Below, piece by piece: positions 9,022-17,894 of a DNA stretch of 64,000 nt. Numbering within the stretch: the stretch's first letter is position 1; every line of letters begins with the position of its first letter. The notes below the pieces were generated by a model that saw only the letters and a list, made by a program, of their open reading frames with translations, did no database searches and was not told the origin of the DNA. The position numbers and the translations under genes are program-made. The DNA comes from CAXBCP01 sp047638395 (GTDB taxonomy: Bacteria; Pseudomonadota; Alphaproteobacteria; MPNO01; UBA830): positions 62,001-126,000 of the forward strand of contig JBLIMV010000013.1 of assembly GCA_047638395.1 (NCBI GenBank). Reading direction: 5' to 3'.

Positions 9022-10212
9022 TTATTTGTCGTGCCAGTTATTGGGGCTCGCAGATAGAGGCTGTTCGCATCCATCTCCATAGTTTTTGCGACTTCTCCCG
9101 CGCATGTTGATAAAGGCACCTTCGGAGGGCTTTTTCTTGGCTAGTACGATAAACGGATATGATTTTTGTGGTTGGTAATCGCATCCGTTTTCAGGAACAC
9201 TGACAAATATCTGATAGGACACTCTCTCATCCAATCCGATTGCCAAATGGTTGACCGTCAGCGTTCCGGAAAAGCCACCTAATTCCCCAATCGCGATAAC
9301 GACAAGTGCTTCGGTTTCGAAGTCGGTTTTGGATAATATTTCAGCTTTCTGATCAACGTCCAATGCGTCCGCGAGCCATGACTTCTGTGCCAGGTGAGCG
9401 GATTGGCCTAAAACGACTATGCCGCCACGCTTTGGGCCGTTAATTCCGATATGTAACGGGCGATAGTCAGCATCGGGGTCGACGTAAATTCGTTTTGGTT
9501 GTCGATAGTCAGGCTTCGATGCGAAGTGTTGTTGGCGGATTGCTTCCATTCTCGCGCTGAGTCGCCTGCATTCCTCGGTTGGCTTCAGGGAAGAACCGTC
9601 ACTACCGCAATACAGCGCCTCCCGTCGAATTTTTGCCTGTCGGTATTCAACGTTCCGCAGTAACGCCGTTTTCCATCTGAGCCTTGCCACTCTGTTAAAA
9701 ACATTACGCTCGGAGGTTTCCTGGAGGGTATCGGGCGGCGGCAGACGGTTGTAATCCCATCCGGGCGAATAACCTGACTTCATTTGGGCGCGCCATGACA
9801 ACAGGTCCGCAAACAGTTTTTCGGCTTTCCCGACGTCACGGAAGAGGTCGTCAGGTCCATGTCCACCTCCCCTATAAGCATAAAAAATGCTCATGCTTTG
9901 CAACTTCTTCACGGCCTTTCCGTCGCGCGGATAAAGAAGCTCGGTGTCAATCGCAAAGCGGATCTGGCTCAATAGGTAAAAATACCTGGCATCAACCGGC
10001 CTGTAATCTTTGGCGCATATCGCCATGGCTTCGAGTAACTGCCAGTAGTTGATTTGCGTCGCGCGTTTTCTGGCAACGTCGCAGGAGAGCATATCCCGGC
10101 CGGATGACTTGTGCGTTGTGGGTTCGCTCGCAGCCTTTTCCTGAGCAAGAACCGGACAAGCCGGGAGCGCGAACGCTAATATTCCAGAGACAATGAGAGA
10201 CATAAACCTCAT
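9022..10212 (-). CDS. Exported hypothetical protein
   Basis: About 396 residues with a signal peptide (MRFMSLIVSGILAFALPACP..., probable cleavage after VLA). The mature part has no family I can name. It is charged and carries scattered cysteines, including SCDVARKRAT, EALYCGSDG, NGCDYQPQ and DGCEQPL, which could form disulfides in the periplasm. The C-terminal ~150 residues look beta-rich. ATG at 10212 is chosen over GTG at 10221 because it opens directly on the signal peptide. It starts a few bases after the metallo-hydrolase stop, so the two are probably cotranscribed. Its base composition is visibly more AT-rich than its neighbours, suggesting later acquisition. Confidence 0.7.
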   Translation of the reverse strand: MRFMSLIVSGILAFALPACPVLAQEKAASEPTTHKSSGRDMLSCDVARKRATQINYWQLLEAMAICAKDYRPVDARYFYLLSQIRFAIDTELLYPRDGKAVKKLQSMSIFYAYRGGGHGPDDLFRDVGKAEKLFADLLSWRAQMKSGYSPGWDYNRLPPPDTLQETSERNVFNRVARLRWKTALLRNVEYRQAKIRREALYCGSDGSSLKPTEECRRLSARMEAIRQQHFASKPDYRQPKRIYVDPDADYRPLHIGINGPKRGGIVVLGQSAHLAQKSWLADALDVDQKAEILSKTDFETEALVVIAIGELGGFSGTLTVNHLAIGLDERVSYQIFVSVPENGCDYQPQKSYPFIVLAKKKPSEGAFINMRGRSRKNYGDGCEQPLSASPNNWHDK

Positions 10213-10227
10213 CGCGATCACCGAGGA

Positions 10228-11175
10228 CTACGCGGTTTTGCCGATCGGCCAGGGCTTGTCCGACACAATCGCCGGACGCACGCGGATTTCGTCGGCTACG
10301 TTGATGACCATCAGGTCGTAGCCGATTTCGACCGGGCCCTGATAGTTCTCGCGTATCTGCTCCAGCGCGGGGCCGATGACATCGTCGTTGTTGTACATGT
10401 GATAGATCACGGCCATGCGCGGATTGGTCTCCGCGAACACTTCGCCCGCTTCGCGCGGAGACGTGTGATAGACCTCTGAAATCTTCTTCGCGACCTCCAG
10501 CGGCCGGTTCGATTTCGCCGCGTAAAGCTCCGCGGGTGGGAAGGCTTCATGGACCAGCAGATCGCAGTCCAGTGCGTGATGCAGCATGGAATCGCACTTC
10601 TTGGTGTCGGCGGAGAAAACAAATGTCCGGTTCTTGTATTCCACCTTCATCGCAAACGTATTCTGCGGTTCGCAATGGAGAACCTTGAAGGCGGTGATCC
10701 GCACGCCGCCTTGATCGTAGGTGTCGTAGATAGCACCGTCCTGGCCGAATTCGGAACATTCGATTTCGTGCCCGCCCGGCGGCAGCGCATCGAGCCTGGT
10801 CTCGATATCCCATTCATAGATACCGCGCAGATGCTCGACGATCTTCTCGGTGCCGGGCGGTCCCCAGACTTTCAGGGGCGTCGTGCGGCCATAGGTCCAA
10901 CCACCAATCCAGAAATGGTCCAGCCCGCCGATGTGGTCGACGTGATGGTGCGTCGTAAACACCTTGTCGACGGCGGTGAAGGGGATTTCAAGCGAGGTGA
11001 AATTCTGTGGCGCGCCCGGTCCGCAATCGAGGAGGAACTTTTCAGTACCGGCTTCGACGAAGATCGATGCGGATGCCTGGCCACGGCGCGGGAAGGGGGT
11101 GCCGGTGCCAAGCAGGGTTACGCGGATTTCGTCGTCTGCAAGAGGTTCGCCCGGATAAAAATTCTCGCTGCCCAT
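10228..11175 (-). CDS. Metallo-beta-lactamase fold hydrolase (RNase Z/arylsulfatase-like)
   Basis: About 315 residues of the MBL superfamily. The zinc motif HxHxDH is present as THHHVDHIGGLDH, a further His lies in KVLHCEPQN, the bridging Asp in VFSADTKKC and the final His in AVIYHMYNND. The overall pattern (VTLLGTGTPFPRRG at the start, FLLDCGPG) matches the RNase Z/ElaC-like and arylsulfatase-like branch rather than true beta-lactamases. The frame is open up to 11271, but the ATG at 11175 has GGAGAAAC upstream and removes an unconserved extension. It lies in a likely operon between the MFS gene upstream and the exported hypothetical downstream. Confidence 0.82.
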   Translation of the reverse strand: MGSENFYPGEPLADDEIRVTLLGTGTPFPRRGQASASIFVEAGTEKFLLDCGPGAPQNFTSLEIPFTAVDKVFTTHHHVDHIGGLDHFWIGGWTYGRTTPLKVWGPPGTEKIVEHLRGIYEWDIETRLDALPPGGHEIECSEFGQDGAIYDTYDQGGVRITAFKVLHCEPQNTFAMKVEYKNRTFVFSADTKKCDSMLHHALDCDLLVHEAFPPAELYAAKSNRPLEVAKKISEVYHTSPREAGEVFAETNPRMAVIYHMYNNDDVIGPALEQIRENYQGPVEIGYDLMVINVADEIRVRPAIVSDKPWPIGKTA

Positions 11176-11271
11176 CACCGTTTCTCCGTATTTTTTGACC
11201 GATAGCGTTGACGGTATCGATCCTCCGGCGGTTTGTCGATACAGCCGAAAATACCCAGATTCAGTCGGCAC

Positions 11272-12495
11272 TCAGTCAGGGATTTCGCCCCGGGCAAAGG
11301 CGCGCAACATCAGAATCCAGACCCAGAAACAGCCGGCGATCATCAATGCGCCCATGACATAGAAGCTGTATTCGATGCCGATCACTTCGACCATGCCACC
11401 CATTGCGACGGGAACGACGGTCGATGCGGCGCGGTTGGCAGTTGTGCGAAGTCCCACGGTCTGGCCCTGCACCTCGGGCGGTGCCGCACCGGCCATCACA
11501 GATATCATCAGCGGCTGGTTAAACCCGAGCAACAGCCCGCGCAGGGTGATTGCGGCAAAGAGCGGCCAGAAATCGACGAGGAGCGGCGAGATTGAAATAA
11601 GGATGATCGCCAGGCCAAGCGTGATCAGGAACATATAGAGCTGTCGCCGGATCGATCTGATCTGGGGTGCGAGCCCGACCATCAGCGCGCCGACTGCACC
11701 GAGAAGCGAATGCCCGGTGCCCGCGAGCAGACCGATGTTTTCGCCGGTCAGGCCGATTTCCTTCAGGTAAACGATGTAGAACGATTCCTGGACGCCGTAG
11801 CTCGCGATACGGATGGCGCTTAGATAGACGCAGATGGCAATCGCCGGAATTGTCATCATGCGGAGCGCAGACAGGTAGTCCGCGCCGCGGGGTATGAGAT
11901 CGCTGAGCCTGAATTTACGAACCGTCTGGGTGTCATCGAAGCCGAGCCGGGGAATTGCGAGGCAGGAGAACAGCAGCCCCAACGCCCATATAGAGATGGC
12001 GCCGAAACCGCCCCATGCGCCCCAGGTATCCCAGGCAATGCCCGCAAAGGGTGGCCCGAACAGCATTCCGACGCGGACCGACACCGACAGGCGTGCGGCA
12101 TGTCGCGTACTTCCCCGCATCAATTGCGACACACAGGTTTGCGCGCCCATCCAGGTCATGGTCGTGGCAAACCCCCAGACCATCTGGAGGAGCATCATTG
12201 CCCAGACCCATGGCATGATCGGGAACAGGATCGGCACGACCACCGCAATGCCGGCAAAGGTAATCATGACGGGACGTGCGCCGAGACGGTCGAGGAGTAC
12301 ACCGCCATGGATGGCAAATAACAGGCCGGGAAGGTGGCGGATGCCCAGCAACACGCCGATGATGCCGGGGGATACACCGAGGTAAAGCGCCCAGAGCGGC
12401 ACGATGATCGATGAAATCGTGACGTTGCTGTTCGAAAATAGCCCGGCGCCGTATATCGGCCATTGTTGACGGAAGGCGGAAAGTTTCGCGCTCAT
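11272..12495 (-). CDS. MFS transporter
   Basis: A 407-residue major facilitator superfamily permease with about 12 predicted TM segments. The loop 2-3 motif appears as GGVLLDRLGARPVMI (canonical G-x3-D-R-x-G-R-R). Cytoplasmic linker: IPRLGFDDTQTVRKFRLSD in the middle. The substrate is not evident. It heads a likely operon with the metallo-hydrolase, 96 nt downstream, and is divergent from the DinB gene, with which it shares a 136-bp intergenic region. Confidence 0.85.
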   Translation of the reverse strand: MSAKLSAFRQQWPIYGAGLFSNSNVTISSIIVPLWALYLGVSPGIIGVLLGIRHLPGLLFAIHGGVLLDRLGARPVMITFAGIAVVVPILFPIMPWVWAMMLLQMVWGFATTMTWMGAQTCVSQLMRGSTRHAARLSVSVRVGMLFGPPFAGIAWDTWGAWGGFGAISIWALGLLFSCLAIPRLGFDDTQTVRKFRLSDLIPRGADYLSALRMMTIPAIAICVYLSAIRIASYGVQESFYIVYLKEIGLTGENIGLLAGTGHSLLGAVGALMVGLAPQIRSIRRQLYMFLITLGLAIILISISPLLVDFWPLFAAITLRGLLLGFNQPLMISVMAGAAPPEVQGQTVGLRTTANRAASTVVPVAMGGMVEVIGIEYSFYVMGALMIAGCFWVWILMLRAFARGEIPD

Positions 12496-12631
12496 TATCC
12501 TGGGCTATTCTGTGTTATCGAAGCTGGCGGGAGGTTGTCCCGCGAACTTACACCGGCCCCGTGCAAAAGGGGATATCGATGCGAGCCGTATTTCTTCGCA
12601 ATCTGCCGGTGCAGAACGGAGGGCAAATTAG

Positions 12632-13144
12632 ATGATTACAGCCGAATACATCCGGACAATGGCGGAATACAGCGCCTGGCAGAATGAAAGCGTCTTCGGG
12701 GCGGCGGATACGCTGGATGACGCTGAACGCCGGCGGGACCGGGGCGCATTTTTTGGCTCCATCCATGCGACTCTCAATCATCTTCTCTGGGGCGATCAGA
12801 TCTGGATGAGCCGGTTTGCCGGTACGCCTGAGCCAAAATCTCCGACAATCCCGGAATCTGTCGACCAGATCGGTGACTGGGAGGAACTGAAACGGGAACG
12901 CATCTCGTTCGACGGTGTCATCACGAACTGGGCCGATGCCGTAGAGCCTAAATGGCTCGGCGGCACCCTGACGTGGTTTTCGGTCGCCGCAAATCATGAA
13001 ATCAGTGCGCCGCTGGGCTTACTCGTAACCCACATGTTCAATCATCAGACCCATCACCGTGGACAGGCGAACGCGATGCTGACAGCCGCAGGTGCCAAAC
13101 CGGATGACACAGACCTGATGTTATTGGCGCTTCGGGATATCTGA
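12632..13144 (+). CDS. DinB family putative metalloenzyme
   Basis: 170 residues of the DinB/YfiT-like four-helix bundle family. The three metal-binding histidines expected in this family are visible in HATLNHLLWGD (about residue 46) and in the HMFNHQTHHRGQ motif (about residues 131-141). Members include thiol-dependent transferases and many proteins of unknown role. GGAGGG lies about 10 nt before the ATG. It is divergent from the MFS operon; nothing in the context points to a substrate. Confidence 0.85.
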   Translation: MITAEYIRTMAEYSAWQNESVFGAADTLDDAERRRDRGAFFGSIHATLNHLLWGDQIWMSRFAGTPEPKSPTIPESVDQIGDWEELKRERISFDGVITNWADAVEPKWLGGTLTWFSVAANHEISAPLGLLVTHMFNHQTHHRGQANAMLTAAGAKPDDTDLMLLALRDI

Positions 13145-13256
13145 TCTTCATCAGGCTGCGGCTCGTTATGCTTAATAACTGTTTACCGGTTTTCTTCCGG
13201 GCTCGTTAACAGGGCTGTGCTGTCATCGATCCGGGAACAAGTATCCGGAAGATGGA

Positions 13257-13865
13257 ATGTCGATCGGTTCCGTAATCAATATGCCTGCGACCGGGCGCAT
13301 GGGTGTCGTTGTCGGCTCTACCCCGATTGGTGAGGCGGCCAACGGCAAGCAGCGCGTCGTGATGCAGGTAAAATCGCAGGCACCGGCGGAAGCGACGGGC
13401 GCAAAAGGCGTGCCGTCGGCGCCGGATATGCGTCACGCCGCGGCTGCGGAGACATCGAGCGGAACGCGCTATGAAATTCGCAAAGCGGAAATTGCGCGCG
13501 ATCCGGTTGACCTGACGGCGGCGGAGAAACAGTCAGTCGACCAGTTTCGCCAGCGCGATGCGCAGGTCCGCCAGGAAGAACAGGCCCATGCCGGTACCGC
13601 CGGTTCAATGGCCGGTCCCATCATTTATCGATACGCAACCGGACCGGATGGCCGCCAGTATGCGGTGGGTGGATCGGTTTCAGTTCGCCTGAGCAATCCG
13701 AGTGGCGATCCGGCGAAGTTTGAGGATGCTGCGGCGAAGTTATCCGCAGCGGCGAATGCGGCGCATAATCCCTCGGCCGCTGATCTGTCTGCGGCGCGCA
13801 AAGGCTATCAGGCGGCGGCGGCCGCACTCGCGGAACAGCACCGGGTTACGGATCTGACGACCTGA
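13257..13865 (+). CDS. SprA-related putative zincin with degenerate HExxH motif
   Basis: 202 residues resembling the SprA-related/CJM1_0395 putative metalloprotease family (PF12118). The family core is clear: QFRQRDAQVRQEEQAHAG, then IIYRYATGPDGRQYAVGGSV with DPAKFEDAA and a C-terminal alanine-rich helix. In the family the motif is normally HEQAH; here it reads EEQAH, so the first zinc-binding histidine is replaced by glutamate. The protein may therefore lack metalloprotease activity. There is no signal peptide. The ATG has GGAAGATGGA upstream. It is convergent with ribA. Confidence 0.7.
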   Translation: MSIGSVINMPATGRMGVVVGSTPIGEAANGKQRVVMQVKSQAPAEATGAKGVPSAPDMRHAAAAETSSGTRYEIRKAEIARDPVDLTAAEKQSVDQFRQRDAQVRQEEQAHAGTAGSMAGPIIYRYATGPDGRQYAVGGSVSVRLSNPSGDPAKFEDAAAKLSAAANAAHNPSAADLSAARKGYQAAAAALAEQHRVTDLTT

Positions 13866-13885
13866 TTTTTCGCATCACTATCGGA

Positions 13886-15019
13886 TTAGAGGATGTGTCC
13901 GCTTTTCTCGGCCTTAACGGCCAGATAGCGTTCATTGTGCTCGTTGCTCTCGAAGGCATGGGCCACACGTTCCGGCACTTCGATGCCAAAATCCTCTAGC
14001 TGGGATACCTTGCGCGGATTGTTGGTGAGCAGACGGACCTTGGAAAACCCGAGCTGGCGCAGCATTTCGGCGGCGGCAAGAAAGACCCGCTCGTCATCCT
14101 CGAACCCGAGGCGCTGATTAGCCTCCACCGTATCGAAGCCCTGATCCTGCAACGCATAGGCACGCAGCTTGTTGATCAGGCCGATGCCGCGGCCTTCCTG
14201 TGCGAGATACAGTAGGATGCCACTACCCTCAGCGCCGATCTGGTGGATCGCGCCCTTAAGCTGTTCGCCGCAATCGCATTTCAGCGATCCGATCAGATCG
14301 CCGGTGAAGCATTCCGAGTGAATACGTACGAGGGCAGGGCCCGGCGGCTCCGGATCGCCGATAACGATGGCAAGATGCTCAATCCCGCCATCTGCCGGCC
14401 GGAAGGCGATGATCTTGGCATTTTCGGCGCCTTCAAGCGGAACCTTTGCCGCTGTCACCCGTTTCAGTCCGGCAGCAGCACGTGTGTCATAGGCTTCGAT
14501 GTCGGCGGCGTTGACGGCCACGATGTCCGGGTGAACACCGATCTGAACTGCCGGTACCGTGTTCGCCAGGACGGAGGGCAGAATGCGCGCGATCTTGGCC
14601 AGTTTCACGCTTCCTTTGACGGAAGCTCCGACCTCATCGCGCTCGGCCATAAACGGTCCGCGCATCGGATCGGCAAGATCGTATTGCGGATCGGCAAGCT
14701 GTCGGACCTGCCCGGCGGTAAGCCAGTCCGGGTAGGGGATACGCACGATTTCGGGCGTGTAGAGACGTATTTTGAGCGTCTCTGCGCGGTGATGCGTCAG
14801 CACGACATGGGGCAGGGTCCCGTTGGCGAGTTCGGTCAGCCCCTTAATGCGCGTCTCATCGGCCATTTCGGTTGCGATGATCGCGGCAGCCTGATCCGTA
14901 TCGTCGAGCACGAAAACGGGACGCCCGCAGCGCAGTTCGAATGCGGCGCGCTCGACGCTTGCGAGCGGTGAGGGGCTGGTCAGCCCCGGCAGGTTATCGC
15001 TATCTGTTTCGACGGCCAT
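13886..15019 (-). CDS. ribA: GTP cyclohydrolase II with degenerate N-terminal domain
   Basis: GTP cyclohydrolase II, the first step of riboflavin synthesis, about 377 residues from ATG 15019. The C-terminal half carries the catalytic zinc site: RIHSECFTGDLIGSLKCDCG with Cys residues for zinc, followed by YLAQEGRGIGL and LLTNNPRK. The N-terminal ~170 residues resemble a RibB (DHBP synthase) domain that has lost its acidic catalytic motif, the arrangement usual in alphaproteobacterial RibA. The frame stays open to 15148 but would overlap the divergent gene, and the ATG at 15019 gives the family-like start. It shares a promoter region with the divergent ABM-like gene. Confidence 0.88.
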   Translation of the reverse strand: MAVETDSDNLPGLTSPSPLASVERAAFELRCGRPVFVLDDTDQAAAIIATEMADETRIKGLTELANGTLPHVVLTHHRAETLKIRLYTPEIVRIPYPDWLTAGQVRQLADPQYDLADPMRGPFMAERDEVGASVKGSVKLAKIARILPSVLANTVPAVQIGVHPDIVAVNAADIEAYDTRAAAGLKRVTAAKVPLEGAENAKIIAFRPADGGIEHLAIVIGDPEPPGPALVRIHSECFTGDLIGSLKCDCGEQLKGAIHQIGAEGSGILLYLAQEGRGIGLINKLRAYALQDQGFDTVEANQRLGFEDDERVFLAAAEMLRQLGFSKVRLLTNNPRKVSQLEDFGIEVPERVAHAFESNEHNERYLAVKAEKSGHIL

Positions 15020-15107
15020 GATTTTCTGTTTTACTTCGACAGGTCTAAATACGCTGCCAGCGGAGCGCGGACAATGCCTGCGTGCATTAACAGATACGGA
15101 TGGTGTG

Positions 15108-15416
15108 ATGATTATTTGCCTGATCGAGTTTGAAACCATGCCCGGCATGGAAGGTGAGCAGCAAAGATGGCTCGCCGAGCTCTTGCCGATTGTTGGCGAA
15201 ATGCCGGGCTTTCGGGGGAAGGAAAGCTACGCCCATATTTCGGGGGACGGGCGCATCAGCACGATTTCATTCTGGGATGACGAAGAAGCTTTGCTCGGTT
15301 GGACGCAGAACGCCCGTCACCGCGAAGCCATGGCTGCGGGCAAGGATCATGTATTTTCGCGCTATGAAATCAGAATTTGTTCCGAGTTACGGCATTACGG
15401 CCATAGCGTCTCGTGA
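15108..15416 (+). CDS. Antibiotic biosynthesis monooxygenase (ABM) domain protein
   Basis: 102 residues forming a single ferredoxin-like ABM domain (MIICLIEFETMPGMEGEQQR..., ending ICSELRHYGHSVS). The conserved elements are the G(M)EGEQQRW helix, FRGKESY, ISFWDDEEALLGWTQNARHREA. Related small proteins act as cofactor-independent monooxygenases, heme-degrading enzymes or stress proteins of unknown role. The ORF extends upstream, but ATG 15108 has GGATGGTGTG before it and starts the domain. It is divergent from ribA. Confidence 0.72.
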   Translation: MIICLIEFETMPGMEGEQQRWLAELLPIVGEMPGFRGKESYAHISGDGRISTISFWDDEEALLGWTQNARHREAMAAGKDHVFSRYEIRICSELRHYGHSVS

Positions 15417-15458
15417 ACCGGGCTTCCTGACGGTCCTGTCCAGAAAGAGCGCCGGGGT

Positions 15459-15644
15459 CTAGTAGGCGTCCCAGGAATGGTTTGTCGGATCCACGACAAT
15501 CGACCTGGTGGCATTTTCTGTATCGGCCACAGATGTCTGAGGACTACCTGACAGCATGAGGACGCCAAAGACGACGGCGAGCAGAACAAGTCCGCCTTTG
15601 ATCCGCTGAGAAAATCGTTCGTGTGTTGATCTATCCATATTCAT
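15459..15644 (-). CDS. Small single-pass membrane protein
   Basis: About 61 residues: a short charged N-terminus (MNMDRSTHERFSQRIKGG), one hydrophobic segment LVLLAVVFGVLMLSG, then a polar tail ending DPTNHSWDAY. I recognise no family. The frame extends to an ATG at 15683, but that start lies only 11 bp from a perfect CRP palindrome (15694-15709); starts at 15644 or 15638 leave room for a promoter, so I prefer 15644. No clear Shine-Dalgarno is seen for any of the three. The gene is convergent with the ABM-like gene. Confidence 0.45.
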   Translation of the reverse strand: MNMDRSTHERFSQRIKGGLVLLAVVFGVLMLSGSPQTSVADTENATRSIVVDPTNHSWDAY

Positions 15645-15693
15645 GAGATGGTATACGGACAGATCATTTACAAAGACCTTCATTACAATTTTA

Positions 15694-15709
15694 TGTGATA
15701 TCCGTCACA
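15694..15709. promoter_or_regulatory. Perfect CRP-type operator TGTGA-N6-TCACA
   Basis: TGTGA (15694-15698), spacer TATCCG, TCACA (15705-15709). This is the exact CRP half-site arrangement. Its centre is about 57 bp upstream of the preferred start (15644) of the small membrane protein, an activator-like distance. Confidence 0.6.
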
Positions 15710-15791
15710 GCTGTCTGTGATGTTGGAAATCGGCTTGAAACCCGTTGTATTCGGCTCACACCATTGTTCGATATATCTGTTGGGTATCTAT

Positions 15792-16781
15792 TTAGCCGGC
15801 GAGCATCCGGCCGTGTCTGTGTGGATCGTGATGGAAATCCCCGGGGGCTTCTTTCCAGCACTGGCAAACGAATTCAAAGGGGGTCAGCCCCCGCAGCGTC
15901 TTGAGGCGCCTGTCGAAATTGTAGGTCTCAAAAAAGGCCAGGAAATGCTCCTGTAACTCATCGTGGCTGTCGTAGTGGACGCCGGATGTAGATGACCCGG
16001 GAAGCGGAGTTTTTATTGCGCCGATCTGGCCCCAGGGTTGGTCGGTTGGGAGCAGGTGATGTTTGATTTGCCGCCCCCGGCAGGCGACGTCGAAAGAATG
16101 TCGTGAACTGGTCTCGACGGCACCGCGGTGGATGGGTCGTGGAGCAATAAATTGATCGCCGGCACCGGTCAGTACACTTTGAATTTTGTAGGGCACCGCA
16201 TTGACGAGTTCATCGAGGAAGGCCGAACCGTTGGCCGGGTTCGACCGGTCGTAGAGCCTGGCAAACGCGATTTTGCTCTTACGGTCGAAGGCAAAAATCA
16301 TGTTGGCTCGTCCGTTGCCGGTGCGGATGTCGGCAGCATCAATGTAGAAATGGCCGATTTTATCCCTTTGAATGGTCTGATCGTGATTCAGTACCTGCGC
16401 CGGGGCATTTGGCAGTCGATGAATTCCATGGTGCTGAAACAGCCGGTGCAGCGTGGAGCGCGTCAAATGCGGAAACATGAGCTGGAGCGCGTACAGGCAG
16501 TCATCCAGGGGGAGCATGGCTTGGATTCTAAAGGCGATGCAGGTCGCTTCTTCCGTCGGTGTCAGGGATTTTAGGCGAGGCCGTCCGGGGCCCATCGGCA
16601 GGTCCTGAGCAGAATTCCGGGCTTTCCATTTGACGATGGTCTTGGGGTTTACACCGTACTGGTCTGCCAGTTTTCGAACAGAAAGACCGGAAATCTGGAT
16701 TGATCGGCGTGTTTCAGGCGTTGTTGTTGCCGATCCGTGCATGCTGTCTTGATGTTTCCCGGGTTTCAGCAAGTGTACCAT
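15792..16781 (-). pseudogene. Decayed IS481-family transposase
   Basis: An IS481-type integrase-like transposase remnant read on the minus strand. The N-terminal helix-turn-helix is recognisable (SVRKLADQYGVNPKTIVKWK), then GHFYIDAADIRTGNG with the first catalytic Asp, and the C-terminal block YNFDRRLKTLRGLTPFEF. The second DDE residue is lost (expected LTDNG reads LTGAG), the segment that normally joins this block to the C-terminal domain is shortened, and the expected WTNGQVER-type catalytic Glu segment is scrambled into WGQIGAIKTPLPG. It cannot be active. The frame continues to 17096 by chance into the next gene. Related sequences CTTGAAACCCG near 15735 and CTTGCTGAAACCCGG (complement) near 16760 may be remains of terminal repeats. 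Confidence 0.8.
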
Positions 16782-16839
16782 GATATTATGGGACTGGTAA
16801 GCAGTTGTTGTCACCGCACGCGTATGACACTTTTCCATC

Positions 16840-17880
16840 ATGGAATATGATCTTGATGCTTCCGTCGTCAAAGAGAAGGCCAAGGCGCTTGGTGCCGATC
16901 TTGTTGGCGTTGTCAGCGCAAAGACGCTGAATGATTTCCCGCCGGATCCGAAGTGGCCGCAGACGCCCGAGCGGATCTCGGAGTACACCAAAAGCGTGAT
17001 TGTGATTGCCAAGCGGATACCCTCGGGTGCTTTTCGCGCAAAATCCAATATCCCGGTCCAGTACATAGACATGCTTGTTCTGCGGGCTATGGACAAATCC
17101 GCCTACAAGCTTACCGAATGGCTGGAAGATCAGGGCCATCCGTCATTTGTGACAGCCGCGCAGGAAACCGATTGGGCATATAAGAACGCAAGCTACGGGC
17201 GCCTCAGCACGCGCCATCTCGGTATCGAGGCCGGGTTGGGGACGTTCGGACTTGAGGTCAATATTCTCACCCCGGAATTCGGCCCGCGCATCTATCTCAC
17301 CGGTATTCTTACCGAGGCGACGATCGAGGCGGATGAGCGCATTACAGAGCAGGTCTGTATCGGGGAATCCTGCAGCCGCTGCCTGTATTCCTGCCCGACA
17401 GACGCGGTCCGGCATTTCGGGATCGACAAGCGCGCCTGCGCGACCGAAGCGCAGGAATTCGGCTTTACCACGATCCTCCAATTCTGGGGTCACTTCGTCA
17501 AACAATCCCCTGAAAAACAACGAGAATTACTGACTGACCGTGAGCTGTTCGGCTTCTGGCAGGGGCTGTTGCGGGTTGTGGGATCGTTCGGCGATTGTCC
17601 GCGTTGTCTCGCCGTATGCCCGGTCGGAAACGACTATCACGCGCACCTCGCCGACATCCAAAAAGTCATTCCGGAGAAAACGCCGGAGAAGGTCGAAAAG
17701 GCCAAGGGCTTCAAGCTTGCGCGGAAGAACGGCGATCATATCGACGGTCTGACCGAGTGGAATGAGCGCTGGGTCGGCCCCGAGGGCTATCAGGGCATGG
17801 TTGCACGCCAGATGCAGGCATTCAAAAAAGAACAGCGCGAAAAAGAAGAAGCGGCCGCCCTTGCGGCCACCGAAGACTAA
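16840..17880 (+). CDS. QueG/reductive-dehalogenase-like 2[4Fe-4S] protein, copy 1
   Basis: 346 residues of the epoxyqueuosine reductase/reductive dehalogenase superfamily. A conserved N-terminal region (KEKAKALGADLVGVVSAK, LGIEAGLGTFGL, LTPEFGPRIYLTGIL) precedes two iron-sulfur motifs: CIGESCSRCLYSCP (C-x4-C-x2-C-x3-C) and CPRCLAVCPVG (C-x2-C-x3-C). The family uses cobalamin and two cubane clusters for reductive chemistry. It has no Tat signal and lacks the rest of canonical QueG, so the substrate is open. The C-terminus is lysine/glutamate rich. It begins 58 bp after the IS481 remnant, and the next gene starts 14 nt downstream. Confidence 0.78.
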   Translation: MEYDLDASVVKEKAKALGADLVGVVSAKTLNDFPPDPKWPQTPERISEYTKSVIVIAKRIPSGAFRAKSNIPVQYIDMLVLRAMDKSAYKLTEWLEDQGHPSFVTAAQETDWAYKNASYGRLSTRHLGIEAGLGTFGLEVNILTPEFGPRIYLTGILTEATIEADERITEQVCIGESCSRCLYSCPTDAVRHFGIDKRACATEAQEFGFTTILQFWGHFVKQSPEKQRELLTDRELFGFWQGLLRVVGSFGDCPRCLAVCPVGNDYHAHLADIQKVIPEKTPEKVEKAKGFKLARKNGDHIDGLTEWNERWVGPEGYQGMVARQMQAFKKEQREKEEAAALAATED

Positions 17881-17894
17881 GGGACATCAGGAAA

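Noticed and set aside
11176..11271. Longer start for the metallo-hydrolase
   Set aside because: No ribosome binding site, and the ATG at 11175 has a good one.
15020..15148. Longer start for ribA
   Set aside because: It would overlap the divergent ABM-like gene and has no family support.
17097..17139. Extension of the IS481 frame beyond 16781
   Set aside because: The frame from 16782 upward only reflects the antisense of the QueG-like gene.
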